From: Escarpia spicata
Taxonomy: Eukaryota > Annelida > Polychaeta > Sabellida > Siboglinidae
Assembly: GCA_963995525.1 (NCBI GenBank)
Contig: OZ023206.1
Span: forward strand, 1,488,001 to 1,552,000
Length of the DNA: 64,000 nucleotides
Direction of reading: 5' to 3'
Shown here: positions 51,519-63,909 of the stretch, piece by piece
Layout of the letters: each line of letters opens with the position of its first letter
Position numbering within the stretch: the first letter of the stretch is position 1
Notes under the pieces: model-generated
What the model was told of the DNA's origin: nothing
Database searches by the model: none
What the model saw: the letters and a program-made list of their open reading frames with translations, nothing else
Position numbers and translations under genes: made by a program

Positions 51519-53148
51519 CTAGATTGATATCAAGCTACACACATAACTAGATTAACCCCAAATGGGAATGCATGTTACCGTTTTATCCCCGTCACGTAAG
51601 TTACAAGAACATATTACGTAAGTTATAGGTGTGAAAACTCATCCCCATTTGAATTTTTTTCTTGTCTAAAGCAGCAGTACCTTCAGTACTCACGAGACAA
51701 ACATGTCCCATGTCCAAATGTTCGAAAAAAATTAATGCATATCACAGCAAAACGGTATTTGTAGTGCACTTTTTTCGGCGGAAGGATCCTTAATGTGGTC
51801 TTACCCCAAATATATGTTTTGCATGTTAAAAATCTTCACGAAGGCTAGATTGATATCAAGCTACACACATAATTAGATTAACCACAAATGGGAATGCATG
51901 TTACCGTTCTATCCTCGTCACGTAAGTTACAAGAACATATTACGTAAGTTATAGGTGTGAAAACTCATCCCCATTTGAAGTTTTTTCTTGTCTAAAGCAG
52001 CAGTACCTTCAGTACTCACGAGACAAACATGTCCCATATCAAAGTGTTCGAAACAAATTAATGCATATCACAGCAAAACGGTATTTGTAGTGCACTTTTT
52101 TCGGCGGAAGGATCTTTAATGTGGTCTTACCCCAAATAGATGTTTTGCATGTTACAAATCTTCACGAAGGCTAGATTGATATCAAGCTACACACATAACT
52201 AGATTAATCACAAATGGGAATGCATGTTACCGTTCTATCTCCGTCACGTAAGTTACAAGAACATATTACGTAAGTTATAGGTGTGAAAACTCATCCCCAT
52301 TTGAAGTTTTTTCTTGTCTAAAGCAGCAGTACCTTCAGTACTCACGAGACAAACATGTCCCATATCAAATTGTTCGAAAAAAATTAATGCATATCACAGC
52401 AAAACGGTATTTGTAGTGCACTTTTTTCTTTGGAAGGATCCTTAATGTGGTCTTACCCCAAATAGATGTTTTGCATGTTACAAATCTTCACGAAGGCTAG
52501 ATTGATATCAAGCTACACACATAACTAGATTAATCACAAATGGAAATGCATGTTACCGTTCTATCTCCGTCACGTAAGTTACAAGAACATATTACGTAAG
52601 TTATAGGTGTGAAAACTCATCCCCATTTGAAGTTTTTTCTTGTCTAAAGCAGCAGTACCTTCAGTACTCACGAGACAAACATGTCCCATATCAAAGTGTT
52701 CGAAAAAAATTAATGCATATCACAGCAAAACGGTATTTGTAGTGCACTTTTTTCGGCGGAAGGATCTTTAATGTGGTCTTACCCCAAATAGATGTTTTGC
52801 ATGTTACAAATCTTCACGAAGGCTAGATTGATATCAAGCTACACACATAACTAGATTAATTACAAATGGGAATGCATGTTACCGTTCTATCTCCGTCACG
52901 TAAGTTACAAGAACATATTAAGTAAGTTATAGGTGTGAAAACTCATCCCCATTTGAAGTTTTTTCTTGTCTAAAGCAGCAGTACCTTCAGTACTCACGAG
53001 ACAAACATGTCCCATATCAAAGTGTTCGAAAAAAAGTAATGCATATCACAGCAAAACGGTATTTGTAATGCACTTTTTTCGGCGGAAGGATATTTAATGT
53101 GGTCTTACCCCAAATAGATGTTTTCCATGTTACAAGTCTTCACGAAGG
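51519..53148 (+). repeat. Mosaic block M159-M163 (Y P1 P2 P3 P4/AA1)
   Basis: Five monomers, and the last ones in the window with CTATCT at 65-70. M159 has a private GTTAAAAATC. M160 has CTATCCTCG and GAAACAAATT. M161 has CAAATTGTTC. M163 (52823-53148) begins as P4 (AATTAC, ATTAAGTAAG) and ends as AA1 (AGTAATGC, GGATATTT, TTCCATG). It bridges to the right-hand zone. Confidence 0.83.
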
Positions 53149-54779
53149 CTAGATTGATATCAAGCTACACACATAACTAGATTAACCCCAAATGGGAATG
53201 CATGTTACCGTTTTATCCCCGTCACGTAAGTTACAAGAACATATTACGTAAGTTATAGGTGTTAAAACTCATCCCCATTTGATGTTTTATCTTGTCTAAA
53301 GCAGCAGTACATTCAGTACTCACGAGACAAACATGTCCCATGTAAAAATGTTCGAAAAAAATTAATGGATATCACAGCAAAACGGTATTTGTAGTGCACT
53401 TTTTTCGGCGGAAGGATCCTTAATGTGGTCTTACCCCAAATAGATGTTTTGCATGTTACAAATCTTCACGAAGGCTAGATTGATATCAAGCTACACACAT
53501 AACTAGATTAACCCCAAATGGGAATGCATGTTACCGTTTTATCCCCGTCACGTAAGTTACAAGAACATATTACGTAAGTTATAGGTGTGAAAACTCATCC
53601 CCATTTGAAGTTTTTTCTTGTCTAAAGCAGCAGTACCTTCAGTACTCACGAGACAAACATGTCCCATATCAAAGTGTTCGAAAAAAATTAATGCAAATCA
53701 CAGCAAAACGGTATTTGTGGTGCACTTTTTTCGGCGGAAGGATCTTTAATGTGGTCTTACCCCAAATATATGTTTTGCACGTTACAAATCTTCACGAAGG
53801 CTAGATTGATATCAAGCTACACACATAACTAGATTAACCCGTAAAGGGAATGCATGTTACCGTTTTATCCCCGTCACGTAAGTTACAAGAACATATTACG
53901 TAAGTTATAGGTGTGAAAACTCATCCCCATTTGAAGTTTTTTCTTGTCTAAAGCAGCAGTACCTTCAGTACTCACGAGACAAACATGTCCCATATGAAAG
54001 TTTTCGAAAAAAATTAATGCAAATCACAGCAAAACGGTATTTGTAGTGCATTTTATTTCGGCGGAAGGATCTTTAATGTGGTCTTACCCCAAATAGATGT
54101 TTTGCACGTTACAAATCTTCACGAAGGCTAGATTGATATCAAGCTACACACATAACTAGATTAACCCCAAATGGGAATGCATGTTACCGTTTTATCCCCG
54201 TCACGTAAGTTACAAGAACATATTACGTAAGTTATAGGTGTGAAAACTCATCCCCATTTGATGTTTTATCTTGTCTAAAGCAGCAGTACATTCAGTACTC
54301 ACGAGACAAACATGTCCCATGTCAAAATGTTCGAAAAAAATTAATGCATATCAAAACAAAACGGTATTTGTAGTGCACTTTTTTCGGCGGAAGGATCCTT
54401 AATGTGGTCTTACCCCAAATAGATGTTTTGCATGTTACAAATCTTCACGAAGGGTAGATTGATATCAAGCTACACACATAATTAGATTAACCCCAAATGG
54501 GAATGCATGTTACCGTTTTATCCCCGTCACGTAAGTTACAAGAACATATTACGTAAGTTATAGGTGTGAAAACTCATCCCCATTTGAAGTTTTTTCTTGT
54601 CTAAAGCAGCAGTACCTTCAGTACTCACGAGACAAACATGTCCCATATCAAAGTGTTCGAAAAAAATTAATGCATATCACAGCAAAACGGTATTTGTAGT
54701 GCACTTTTTTCGGCGGAATGATCTATAATGTGGTCTTACCCCAAATAGATGTTTTGCATGTTACAAATCTTCACGAAGG
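53149..54779 (+). repeat. Five-monomer unit AA2-BB3-Q-BBR-BB4, copy 1
   Basis: M164-M168, 1,631 bp (one 327-bp Q). BB3 has TGTGGTGCA with GCAAATC and TATATG. The Q subtype has CCCGTAAAG. BBR is R-like with ATATCAAAACAAAAC where others read ATATCACAGCAAAAC. BB4 has AATTAGATT with AACCCC and AATGATCTATAATG. Adjacent copy 2 has the same length and order. Confidence 0.9.
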
Positions 54780-56410
54780 CTAGATTGATATCAAGCTACA
54801 CACATAACTAGATTAACCCCAAATGGGAATGCATGTTACCGTTTTATCCCCGTCACGTAAGTTACAAGAACATATTACGTAAGTTATAGGTGTTAAAACT
54901 CATCCCCATTTGATGTTTTATCTTGTCTAAAGCAGCAGTACATTCAGTACTCACGAGACAAACATGTCCCATGTAAAAATGTTCGAAAAAAATTAATGGA
55001 TATCACAGCAAAACGGTATTTGTAGTGCACTTTTTTCGGCAGAAGGATCCTTAATGTGGTCTTACCCCAAATAGATGTTTTGCATGTTACAAATCTTCAC
55101 GAAGGCTAGATTGATATCAAGCTACACACATAACTAGATTAACCCCAAATGGGAATGCATGTTACCGTTTTATCCCCGTCACGTAAGTTACAAGAACATA
55201 TTACGTAAGTTATAGGTGTGAAAACTCATCCCCATTTGAAGTTTTTTCTTGTCTAAAGCAGCAGTACCTTCAGTACTCACGAGACAAACATGTCCCATAT
55301 CAAAGTGTTCGAAAAAAATTAATGCAAATCACAGCAAAACGGTATTTGTGGTGCACTTTTTTCGGCGGAAGGATCTTTAATGTGGTCTTACCCCAAATAT
55401 ATGTTTTGCACGTTACAAATCTTCACGAAGGCTAGATTGATATCAAGCTACACACATAACTAGATTAACCCGTAAAGGGAATGCATGTTACCGTTTTATC
55501 CCCGTCACGTAAGTTACAAGAACATATTACGTAAGTTATAGGTGTGAAAACTCATCCCCATTTGAAGTTTTTTCTTGTCTAAAGCAGCAGTACATTCAGT
55601 ACTCACGAGACAAACATGTCCCATATGAAAGTTTTCGAAAAAAATTAATGCAAATCACAGCAAAACGGTATTTGTAGTGCATTTTATTTCGGCGGAAGGA
55701 TCTTTAATGTGGTCTTACCCCAAATAGATGTTTTGCACGTTACAAATCTTCACGAAGGCTAGATTGATATCAAGCTACACACATAACTAGATTAACCCCA
55801 AATGGGAATGCATGTTACCGTTTTATCCCCGTCACGTAAGTTACAAGAACATATTACGTAAGTTATAGGTGTGAAAACTCATCCCCATTTGATGTTTTAT
55901 CTTGTCTAAAGCAGCAGTACATTCAGTACTCACGAGACAAACATGTCCCATGTCAAAATGTTCGAAAAAAATTAATGCATATCAAAACAAAACGGTATTT
56001 GTAGTGCACTTTTTTCGGCGGAAGGATCCTTAATGTGGTCTTACCCCAAATAGATGTTTTGCATGTTACAAATCTTCACGAAGGGTAGATTGATATCAAG
56101 CTACACACATAATTAGATTAACCCCAAATGGGAATGCATGTTACCGTTTTATCCCCGTCACGTAAGTTACAAGAACATATTACGTAAGTTATAGGTGTGA
56201 AAACTCATCCCCATTTGAAGTTTTTTCTTGTCTAAAGCAGCAGTACCTTCAGTACTCACGAGACAAACATGTCCCATATCAAAGTGTTCGAAAAAAATTA
56301 ATGCATATCACAGCAAAACGGTATTTGTAGTGCACTTTTTTCGGCGGAATGATCTATAATGTGGTCTTACCCCAAATAGATGTTTTGCATGTTACAAATC
56401 TTCACGAAGG
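54780..56410 (+). repeat. Five-monomer unit AA2-BB3-Q-BBR-BB4, copy 2
   Basis: M169-M173, 1,631 bp. AA2 here has CGGCAGAAGG (CGGCGGAAGG in copy 1). The Q monomer M171 has ACATTC where M166 and M182 have ACCTTC. It forms the first part of the 11-monomer unit 54780-58366. Confidence 0.9.
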
Positions 56411-58366
56411 CTAGATTGATATCAAGCTACACACATAACTAGATTAACCCCAAATGGGAATGCATGTTACCGTTTTATCCCCGTCACGTAAGTTACAAGA
56501 ACATATTACGTAAGTTATAGGTGTGAAAACTCATCCCCATTTGAAGTTTTTTCTTGTCTAAAGCAGCAGTACCTTCAGTATTCACGAGACAAACATGTCC
56601 CATATAAAAGTTTTCTAAAAAAATTAATGCAAATCACAGCAAAACGGTATTTGTAGTGCACTTTTTTCGGCGGAAGGATCTTTAATGTGGTCTTACCCCA
56701 AATAGATGTTTTGCACGTTACAAATCTTCACGAAGGCTAGATTGATATCAAGCTACACACATAACTAGATTAACCCCAAATGGGAATGCATGTTACCGTT
56801 TTATCCCCGTCAGGTAAATTACAAGAACATATTACGTAAGTTATAGGTGTGAAAACTCATCCCCATTTGATGTTTTATCTTGTCTAAAGCAGCAGTACAT
56901 TCAGTACTCACGAGACAAACATGTCCCATGTCAAAATGTTCGAAAAAAATTAATGCATATCACAGCAAAACGGTATTTGTAGTGCACTTTTTTCGGCGGA
57001 AGGATCCTTAATGTGGTCTTACCCCAAATAGATGTTTTGCATGTTACAAATCTTCACGAAGGGTAGATTGATATCAAGCTACACACATAACTAGATTAAC
57101 CCCAAATGGGAATGCATGTTACCGTTTTATCCCCGTCACGTAAGTTACAAGAACATATTACGTAAGTTATAGGTGTGAAAACTCATCCCCATTTGAAGTT
57201 TTTTCTTGTCTAAAGCAGCAGTACCTTCAGTACTCACGAGACAAACATGTCCCATATCAAAGTGTTCGAAAAAAATTAATGCATATCACAGCAAAACGGT
57301 ATTTGTAGTGCACTTTTTTCGGCGGAATGATCTTTAATGTGGTCTTACCCCAAATAGATGTTTTGCATGTTACAAATCTTCACGAAGGCTAGATTGATAT
57401 CAAGCTACACACATAACTAGATTAACCCCAAATGGGAATGCATGTTACCGTTTTATCCCCGTCACGTAAGTTACAAGAACATATTACGTAAGTTATAGGT
57501 GTGAAAACTCATCCCCATTTGAAGTTTTTTCTTGTCTAAAGCAGCAGTACCTTCAGTACTCACGAGACAAACATGTCCCATATCAAAGTGTTCGAAAAAA
57601 ATTAATGCATATCACAGCAAAACGGTATTTGTAATGCACTTTTTTCGGCGGAAGGATATTTAATGTGGTCTTACCCCAAATAGATGTTTTGCATGTTACA
57701 AATCTTCACGAAGGCTAGATTGATATCAAGCTACACACATAACTAGATTAACCCCAAATGGGAATGCATGTTACCGTTTTATCCCCGTCACGTAAGTTAC
57801 AAGAACATATTACGTAAGTTATAGGTGTGAAAACTCATCCCCATTTGATGTTTTATCTTGTCTAAAGCAGCAGTACATTCAGTACTCACGAGACAAACAT
57901 GTCCCATGTAAAAATGTTCGAAAAAAATTAATGCATATCACAGCAAAACGGTATTTGTAGTGCACTTTTTTCGGCGGAAGGATCCTTAATGTGGTCTTAC
58001 CCCAAATAGATGTTTTGCATGTTACAAATCTTCACGAAGGCTAGATTGATATCAAGCTACACACATAACTAGATTAACCCCAAATGGGAATGCATGTTAC
58101 CGTTTTATCCCCGTCACGTAAGTTACAAGAACATATTACGTAAGTTATAGGTGTGAAAACTCATCCCCATTTGAAGTTTTTTCTTGTCTAAAGCAGCAGT
58201 ACCTTCAGTACTCACGAGACAAACATGTCCCATATCAAAGTGTTCGAAAAAAATTAATGCATATCACAGCAAAACGGTATTTGTAGTGCACTTTTTTCGG
58301 CGGAATGATCTTTAATGTGGTCTTACCCCAAATAGATGTTTTGCATGTTACAAATCTTCACGAAGG
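56411..58366 (+). repeat. CC segment M174-M179 (CC1-CC2-CC3-CC4-CC5-CC3)
   Basis: Six monomers with starts 56411, 56737, 57063, 57389, 57715 and 58041. CC4 and CC5 look like AA1 and AA2 without their most derived changes (TTCCATG, AGTCTTC, GTGTTAAAAC, AATGGATATC). They may be closer to the ancestor of the AA classes. Confidence 0.8.
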
Positions 58367-59997
58367 CTAGATTGATATCAAGCTACACACATAACTAGAT
58401 TAACCCCAAATGGGAATGCATGTTACCGTTTTATCCCCGTCACGTAAGTTACAAGAACATATTACGTAAGTTATAGGTGTTAAAACTCATCCCCATTTGA
58501 TGTTTTATCTTGTCTAAAGCAGCAGTACATTCAGTACTCACGAGACAAACATGTCCCATGTAAAAATGTTCGAAAAAAATTAATGGATATCACAGCAAAA
58601 CGGTATTTGTAGTGCACTTTTTTCGGCAGAAGGATCCTTAATGTGGTCTTACCCCAAATAGATGTTTTGCATGTTACAAATCTTCACGAAGGCTAGATTG
58701 ATATCAAGCTACACACATAACTAGATTAACCCCAAATGGGAATGCATGTTACCGTTTTATCCCCGTCACGTAAGTTACAAGAACATATTACGTAAGTTAT
58801 AGGTGTGAAAACTCATCCCCATTTGAAGTTTTTTCTTGTCTAAAGCAGCAGTACCTTCAGTACTCACGAGACAAACATGTCCCATATCAAAGTGTTCGAA
58901 AAAAATTAATGCAAATCACAGCAAAACGGTATTTGTGGTGCACTTTTTTCGGCGGAAGGATCTTTAATGTGGTCTTACCCCAAATATATGTTTTGCACGT
59001 TACAAATCTTCACGAAGGCTAGATTGATATCAAGCTACACACATAACTAGATTAACCCGTAAAGGGAATGCATGTTACCGTTTTATCCCCGTCACGTAAG
59101 TTACAAGAACATATTACGTAAGTTATAGGTGTGAAAACTCATCCCCATTTGAAGTTTTTTCTTGTCTAAAGCAGCAGTACCTTCAGTACTCACGAGACAA
59201 ACATGTCCCATATGAAAGTTTTCGAAAAAAATTAATGCAAATCACAGCAAAACGGTATTTGTAGTGCATTTTATTTCGGCGGAAGGATCTTTAATGTGGT
59301 CTTACCCCAAATAGATGTTTTGCACGTTACAAATCTTCACGAAGGCTAGATTGATATCAAGCTACACACATAACTAGATTAACCCCAAATGGGAATGCAT
59401 GTTACCGTTTTATCCCCGTCACGTAAGTTACAAGAACATATTACGTAAGTTATAGGTGTGAAAACTCATCCCCATTTGATGTTTTATCTTGTCTAAAGCA
59501 GCAGTACATTCAGTACTCACGAGACAAACATGTCCCATGTCAAAATGTTCGAAAAAAATTAATGCATATCAAAACAAAACGGTATTTGTAGTGCACTTTT
59601 TTCGGCGGAAGGATCCTTAATGTGGTCTTACCCCAAATAGATGTTTTGCATGTTACAAATCTTCACGAAGGGTAGATTGATATCAAGCTACACACATAAT
59701 TAGATTAACCCCAAATGGGAATGCATGTTACCGTTTTATCCCCGTCACGTAAGTTACAAGAACATATTACGTAAGTTATAGGTGTGAAAACTCATCCCCA
59801 TTTGAAGTTTTTTCTTGTCTAAAGCAGCAGTACCTTCAGTACTCACGAGACAAACATGTCCCATATCAAAGTGTTCGAAAAAAATTAATGCATATCACAG
59901 CAAAACGGTATTTGTAGTGCACTTTTTTCGGCGGAATGATCTATAATGTGGTCTTACCCCAAATAGATGTTTTGCATGTTACAAATCTTCACGAAGG
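58367..59997 (+). repeat. Five-monomer unit AA2-BB3-Q-BBR-BB4, copy 3
   Basis: M180-M184, 1,631 bp, carried as part of the second 11-monomer unit. It has CGGCAGAAGG in its AA2, as copy 2 has. Confidence 0.9.
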
Positions 59998-61953
59998 CTA
60001 GATTGATATCAAGCTACACACATAACTAGATTAACCCCAAATGGGAATGCATGTTACCGTTTTATCCCCGTCACGTAAGTTACAAGAACATATTACGTAA
60101 GTTATAGGTGTGAAAACTCATCCCCATTTGAAGTTTTTTCTTGTCTAAAGCAGCAGTACCTTCAGTATTCACGAGACAAACATGTCCCATATAAAAGTTT
60201 TCTAAAAAAATTAATGCAAATCACAGCAAAACGGTATTTGTAGTGCACTTTTTTCGGCGGAAGGATCTTTAATGTGGTCTTACCCCAAATAGATGTTTTG
60301 CACGTTACAAATCTTCACGAAGGCTAGATTGATATCAAGCTACACACATAACTAGATTAACCCCAAATGGGAATGCATGTTACCGTTTTATCCCCGTCAG
60401 GTAAATTACAAGAACATATTACGTAAGTTATAGGTGTGAAAACTCATCCCCATTTGATGTTTTATCTTGTCTAAAGCAGCAGTACATTCAGTACTCACGA
60501 GACAAACATGTCCCATGTCAAAATGTTCGAAAAAAATTAATGCATATCACAGCAAAACGGTATTTGTAGTGCACTTTTTTCGGCGGAAGGATCCTTAATG
60601 TGGTCTTACCCCAAATAGATGTTTTGCATGTTACAAATCTTCACGAAGGGTAGATTGATATCAAGCTACACACATAACTAGATTAACCCCAAATGGGAAT
60701 GCATGTTACCGTTTTATCCCCGTCACGTAAGTTACAAGAACATATTACGTAAGTTATAGGTGTGAAAACTCATCCCCATTTGAAGTTTTTTCTTGTCTAA
60801 AGCAGCAGTACCTTCAGTACTCACGAGACAAACATGTCCCATATCAAAGTGTTCGAAAAAAATTAATGCATATCACAGCAAAACGGTATTTGTAGTGCAC
60901 TTTTTTCGGCGGAATGATCTTTAATGTGGTCTTACCCCAAATAGATGTTTTGCATGTTACAAATCTTCACGAAGGCTAGATTGATATCAAGCTACACACA
61001 TAACTAGATTAACCCCAAATGGGAATGCATGTTACCGTTTTATCCCCGTCACGTAAGTTACAAGAACATATTACGTAAGTTATAGGTGTGAAAACTCATC
61101 CCCATTTGAAGTTTTTTCTTGTCTAAAGCAGCAGTACCTTCAGTACTCACGAGACAAACATGTCCCATATCAAAGTGTTCGAAAAAAATTAATGCATATC
61201 ACAGCAAAACGGTATTTGTAATGCACTTTTTTCGGCGGAAGGATATTTAATGTGGTCTTACCCCAAATAGATGTTTTGCATGTTACAAATCTTCACGAAG
61301 GCTAGATTGATATCAAGCTACACACATAACTAGATTAACCCCAAATGGGAATGCATGTTACCGTTTTATCCCCGTCACGTAAGTTACAAGAACATATTAC
61401 GTAAGTTATAGGTGTGAAAACTCATCCCCATTTGATGTTTTATCTTGTCTAAAGCAGCAGTACATTCAGTACTCACGAGACAAACATGTCCCATGTAAAA
61501 ATGTTCGAAAAAAATTAATGCATATCACAGCAAAACGGTATTTGTAGTGCACTTTTTTCGGCGGAAGGATCCTTAATGTGGTCTTACCCCAAATAGATGT
61601 TTTGCATGTTACAAATCTTCACGAAGGCTAGATTGATATCAAGCTACACACATAACTAGATTAACCCCAAATGGGAATGCATGTTACCGTTTTATCCCCG
61701 TCACGTAAGTTACAAGAACATATTACGTAAGTTATAGGTGTGAAAACTCATCCCCATTTGAAGTTTTTTCTTGTCTAAAGCAGCAGTACCTTCAGTACTC
61801 ACGAGACAAACATGTCCCATATCAAAGTGTTCGAAAAAAATTAATGCATATCACAGCAAAACGGTATTTGTAGTGCACTTTTTTCGGCGGAATGATCTTT
61901 AATGTGGTCTTACCCCAAATAGATGTTTTGCATGTTACAAATCTTCACGAAGG
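58367..61953 (+). repeat. Eleven-monomer higher-order unit, copy 2 (3,587 bp)
   Basis: M180-M190, in direct tandem with copy 1 and of identical length. It shares the rare bases CGGCAGAAGG, AGTATTCACGAG, CAGGTAAATT and AATGATCTATAATG. One difference seen is ACCTTC in M182 against ACATTC in M171. This is probably the most recent large event in the right third. Confidence 0.92.
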
Positions 61954-62605
61954 CTAGATTGATATCAAGCTACACACATAACTAGATTAACCCCAAATGG
62001 GAATGCATGTTACCGTTTTATCCCCGTCACGTAAGTTACAAGAACATATTACGTAAGTTATAGGTGTGAAAACTCATCCCCATTTGAAGTTTTTTCTTGT
62101 CTAAAGCAGCAGTACCTTCAGTACTCACGAGACAAACATGTCCCATATCAAAGTGTTCGAAAAAAATTAATGCATATCACAGCAAAACGGTATTTGTAAT
62201 GCACTTTTTTCGGCGGAAGGATATTTAATGTGGTCTTACCCCAAATAGATGTTTTGCATGTTACAAATCTTCACGAAGGCTAGATTGATATCAAGCTACA
62301 CACATAACTAGATTAACCCCAAATGGGAATGCATGTTACCGTTTTATCCCCGTCACGTAAGTTACAAGAACATATTACGTAAGTTATAGGTGTGAAAACT
62401 CATCCCCATTTGATGTTTTATCTTGTCTAAAACAGCAGTACATTCAGTACTCACGAGACAAACATGTCCCATGTAAAAATGTTCGAAAAAAATTAATGCA
62501 TATCACAGCAAAACGGTATTTGTAGTGCACTTTTTTCGGCGGAAGGATCCTTAATGTGGTCTTACCCCAAATAGATGTTTTGCATGTTACAAATCTTCAC
62601 GAAGG
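60650..62605 (+). repeat. Three-monomer unit CC3-CC4-CC5, two tandem copies
   Basis: M187-M189 (60650-61627) and M190-M192 (61628-62605), 978 bp each. A further CC3-CC4-CC5 is at 57063-58040. M192 has a private AAAACAGCAG where others read AAAGCAGCAG. The second 11-monomer unit ends inside this pair, so the trimer was extended afterwards or the frames overlap. Confidence 0.88.
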
Positions 62606-63909
62606 CTAGATTGATATCAAGCTACACACATAACTAGATTAACCCCAAATGGGAATGCATGTTACCGTTTTATCCCCGTCACGTAAGTTACAAGAACATA
62701 TTACGTAAGTTATAGGTGTGAAAACTCATCCCCATTTGAAGTTTTTTCTTGTCTAAAGCAGCAGTACCTTCAGTACTCACGAGACAAACATGTCCCATAT
62801 CAAAGTTTTCTAAAAAAAATTATGCATATCACAGCAAAACGGTATTTGTAGTGCATTTTTTTCGGCGGAAGGATCTTTAATGTGGTCTTACCCCAAATAT
62901 ATGTTTTGCACGTTACAAATCTTCACGAAGGCTAGATTGATATAAAGCTACACACATAACTAGATTAACCCGAAACGGGAATGCATGTTACCGTTTTATC
63001 CCCGTCACGTAAGTTACAAGAACATATTACGTAAGTTATAGGTGTGAAAACTCATCCCCATTTGAAGTTTTTTCTTGTCTAAAGCAGCAGTACCTTCAGT
63101 ACTCACGAGACAAACATGTCCCATATGAAAGTTTTCGAAAAAAATTAATGCAAATCACAGCAAAACGGTATTTGTAGTGCACTTTTTTCGGCGGAAGGAT
63201 CTTTAATGTGGTCTTACCCCAAATATATGTTTTACACGTTATAAATCTTCACGAAGGCTAGATTGATATCAAGCTACACACATAACTAGATTAACCCCAA
63301 ATGGGAATGCATGTTACCGTTTTATCCCCGTCACGTAAGTTACAAGAACATATTACGTAAGTTATAGGTGTGAAAACTCATCCCCATTTGATGTTTTATC
63401 TTGTCTAAAGCAGCAGTACATTCAGTACTCACGAGACAAACATGTCCCATGTCAAAATGTTCGAAAAAAATTAATGCATATCACAGCAAAACGGTATATG
63501 TAGTGCACTTTTTTCGGCGGAAGGATCCTTAATGTAGTCTTACCCCAAATAGATGTTTTGCATGTTACAAATCTTCACGAAGGGTAGATTGATATCAAGC
63601 TACACACATAACTAGATTAACCCTAAATGGGAATGCATGTTACCGTTTTATCCCCGTCACGTAAGTTACAAGAACATATTACGTAAGTTATAGGTGTGAA
63701 AACTCATCCCCATTTGAAGTTTTTTCTTGTCTAAAGCAGCAGTACCTTCAGTACTCACGAGACAAACATTTCCCATATCAAAGTGTTCGAAAAAAATTAA
63801 TGCATATCACAGCAAAACGGTATTTGTAGTGCACTTTTTTCGGCGGAAGGATCCTTAATGTGGTCTTACCCCAAATAGATGTTTTGCATGTTACAAATCT
63901 TCACGAAGG
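62606..63909 (+). repeat. Right-end block M193-M196 with excess private mutations
   Basis: Four 326-bp monomers at 62606, 62932, 63258 and 63584. M193 has TTTTCTAAAAAAAATTATGC and GCATTTTTTTCGG. M194 has GATATAAAGC, CCCGAAACGGG and TTTTACACGTTATAAATC. M195 (R-like) has GGTATATGTAG and AATGTAGTC. M196 has CCCTAAATG and ACATTTCCC. None of these private changes is seen elsewhere in the window. Confidence 0.85.

Larger units (their letters stand above)
54780..58366 (+). repeat. Eleven-monomer higher-order unit, copy 1 (3,587 bp)
   Basis: M169-M179: AA2, BB3, Q, BBR, BB4, CC1, CC2, CC3, CC4, CC5, CC3. CC1 has AGTATTCACGAG and TTTTCTAAAA. CC2 has CAGGTAAATT. CC3 has AATGATCTTTAATG with GCATG. CC4 has TGTAATGCA and GGATATTT with GCATG. 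CC5 has CATGTAAAAATG with ATGCATATC. The next 3,587 bp repeat this order. Confidence 0.9.
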
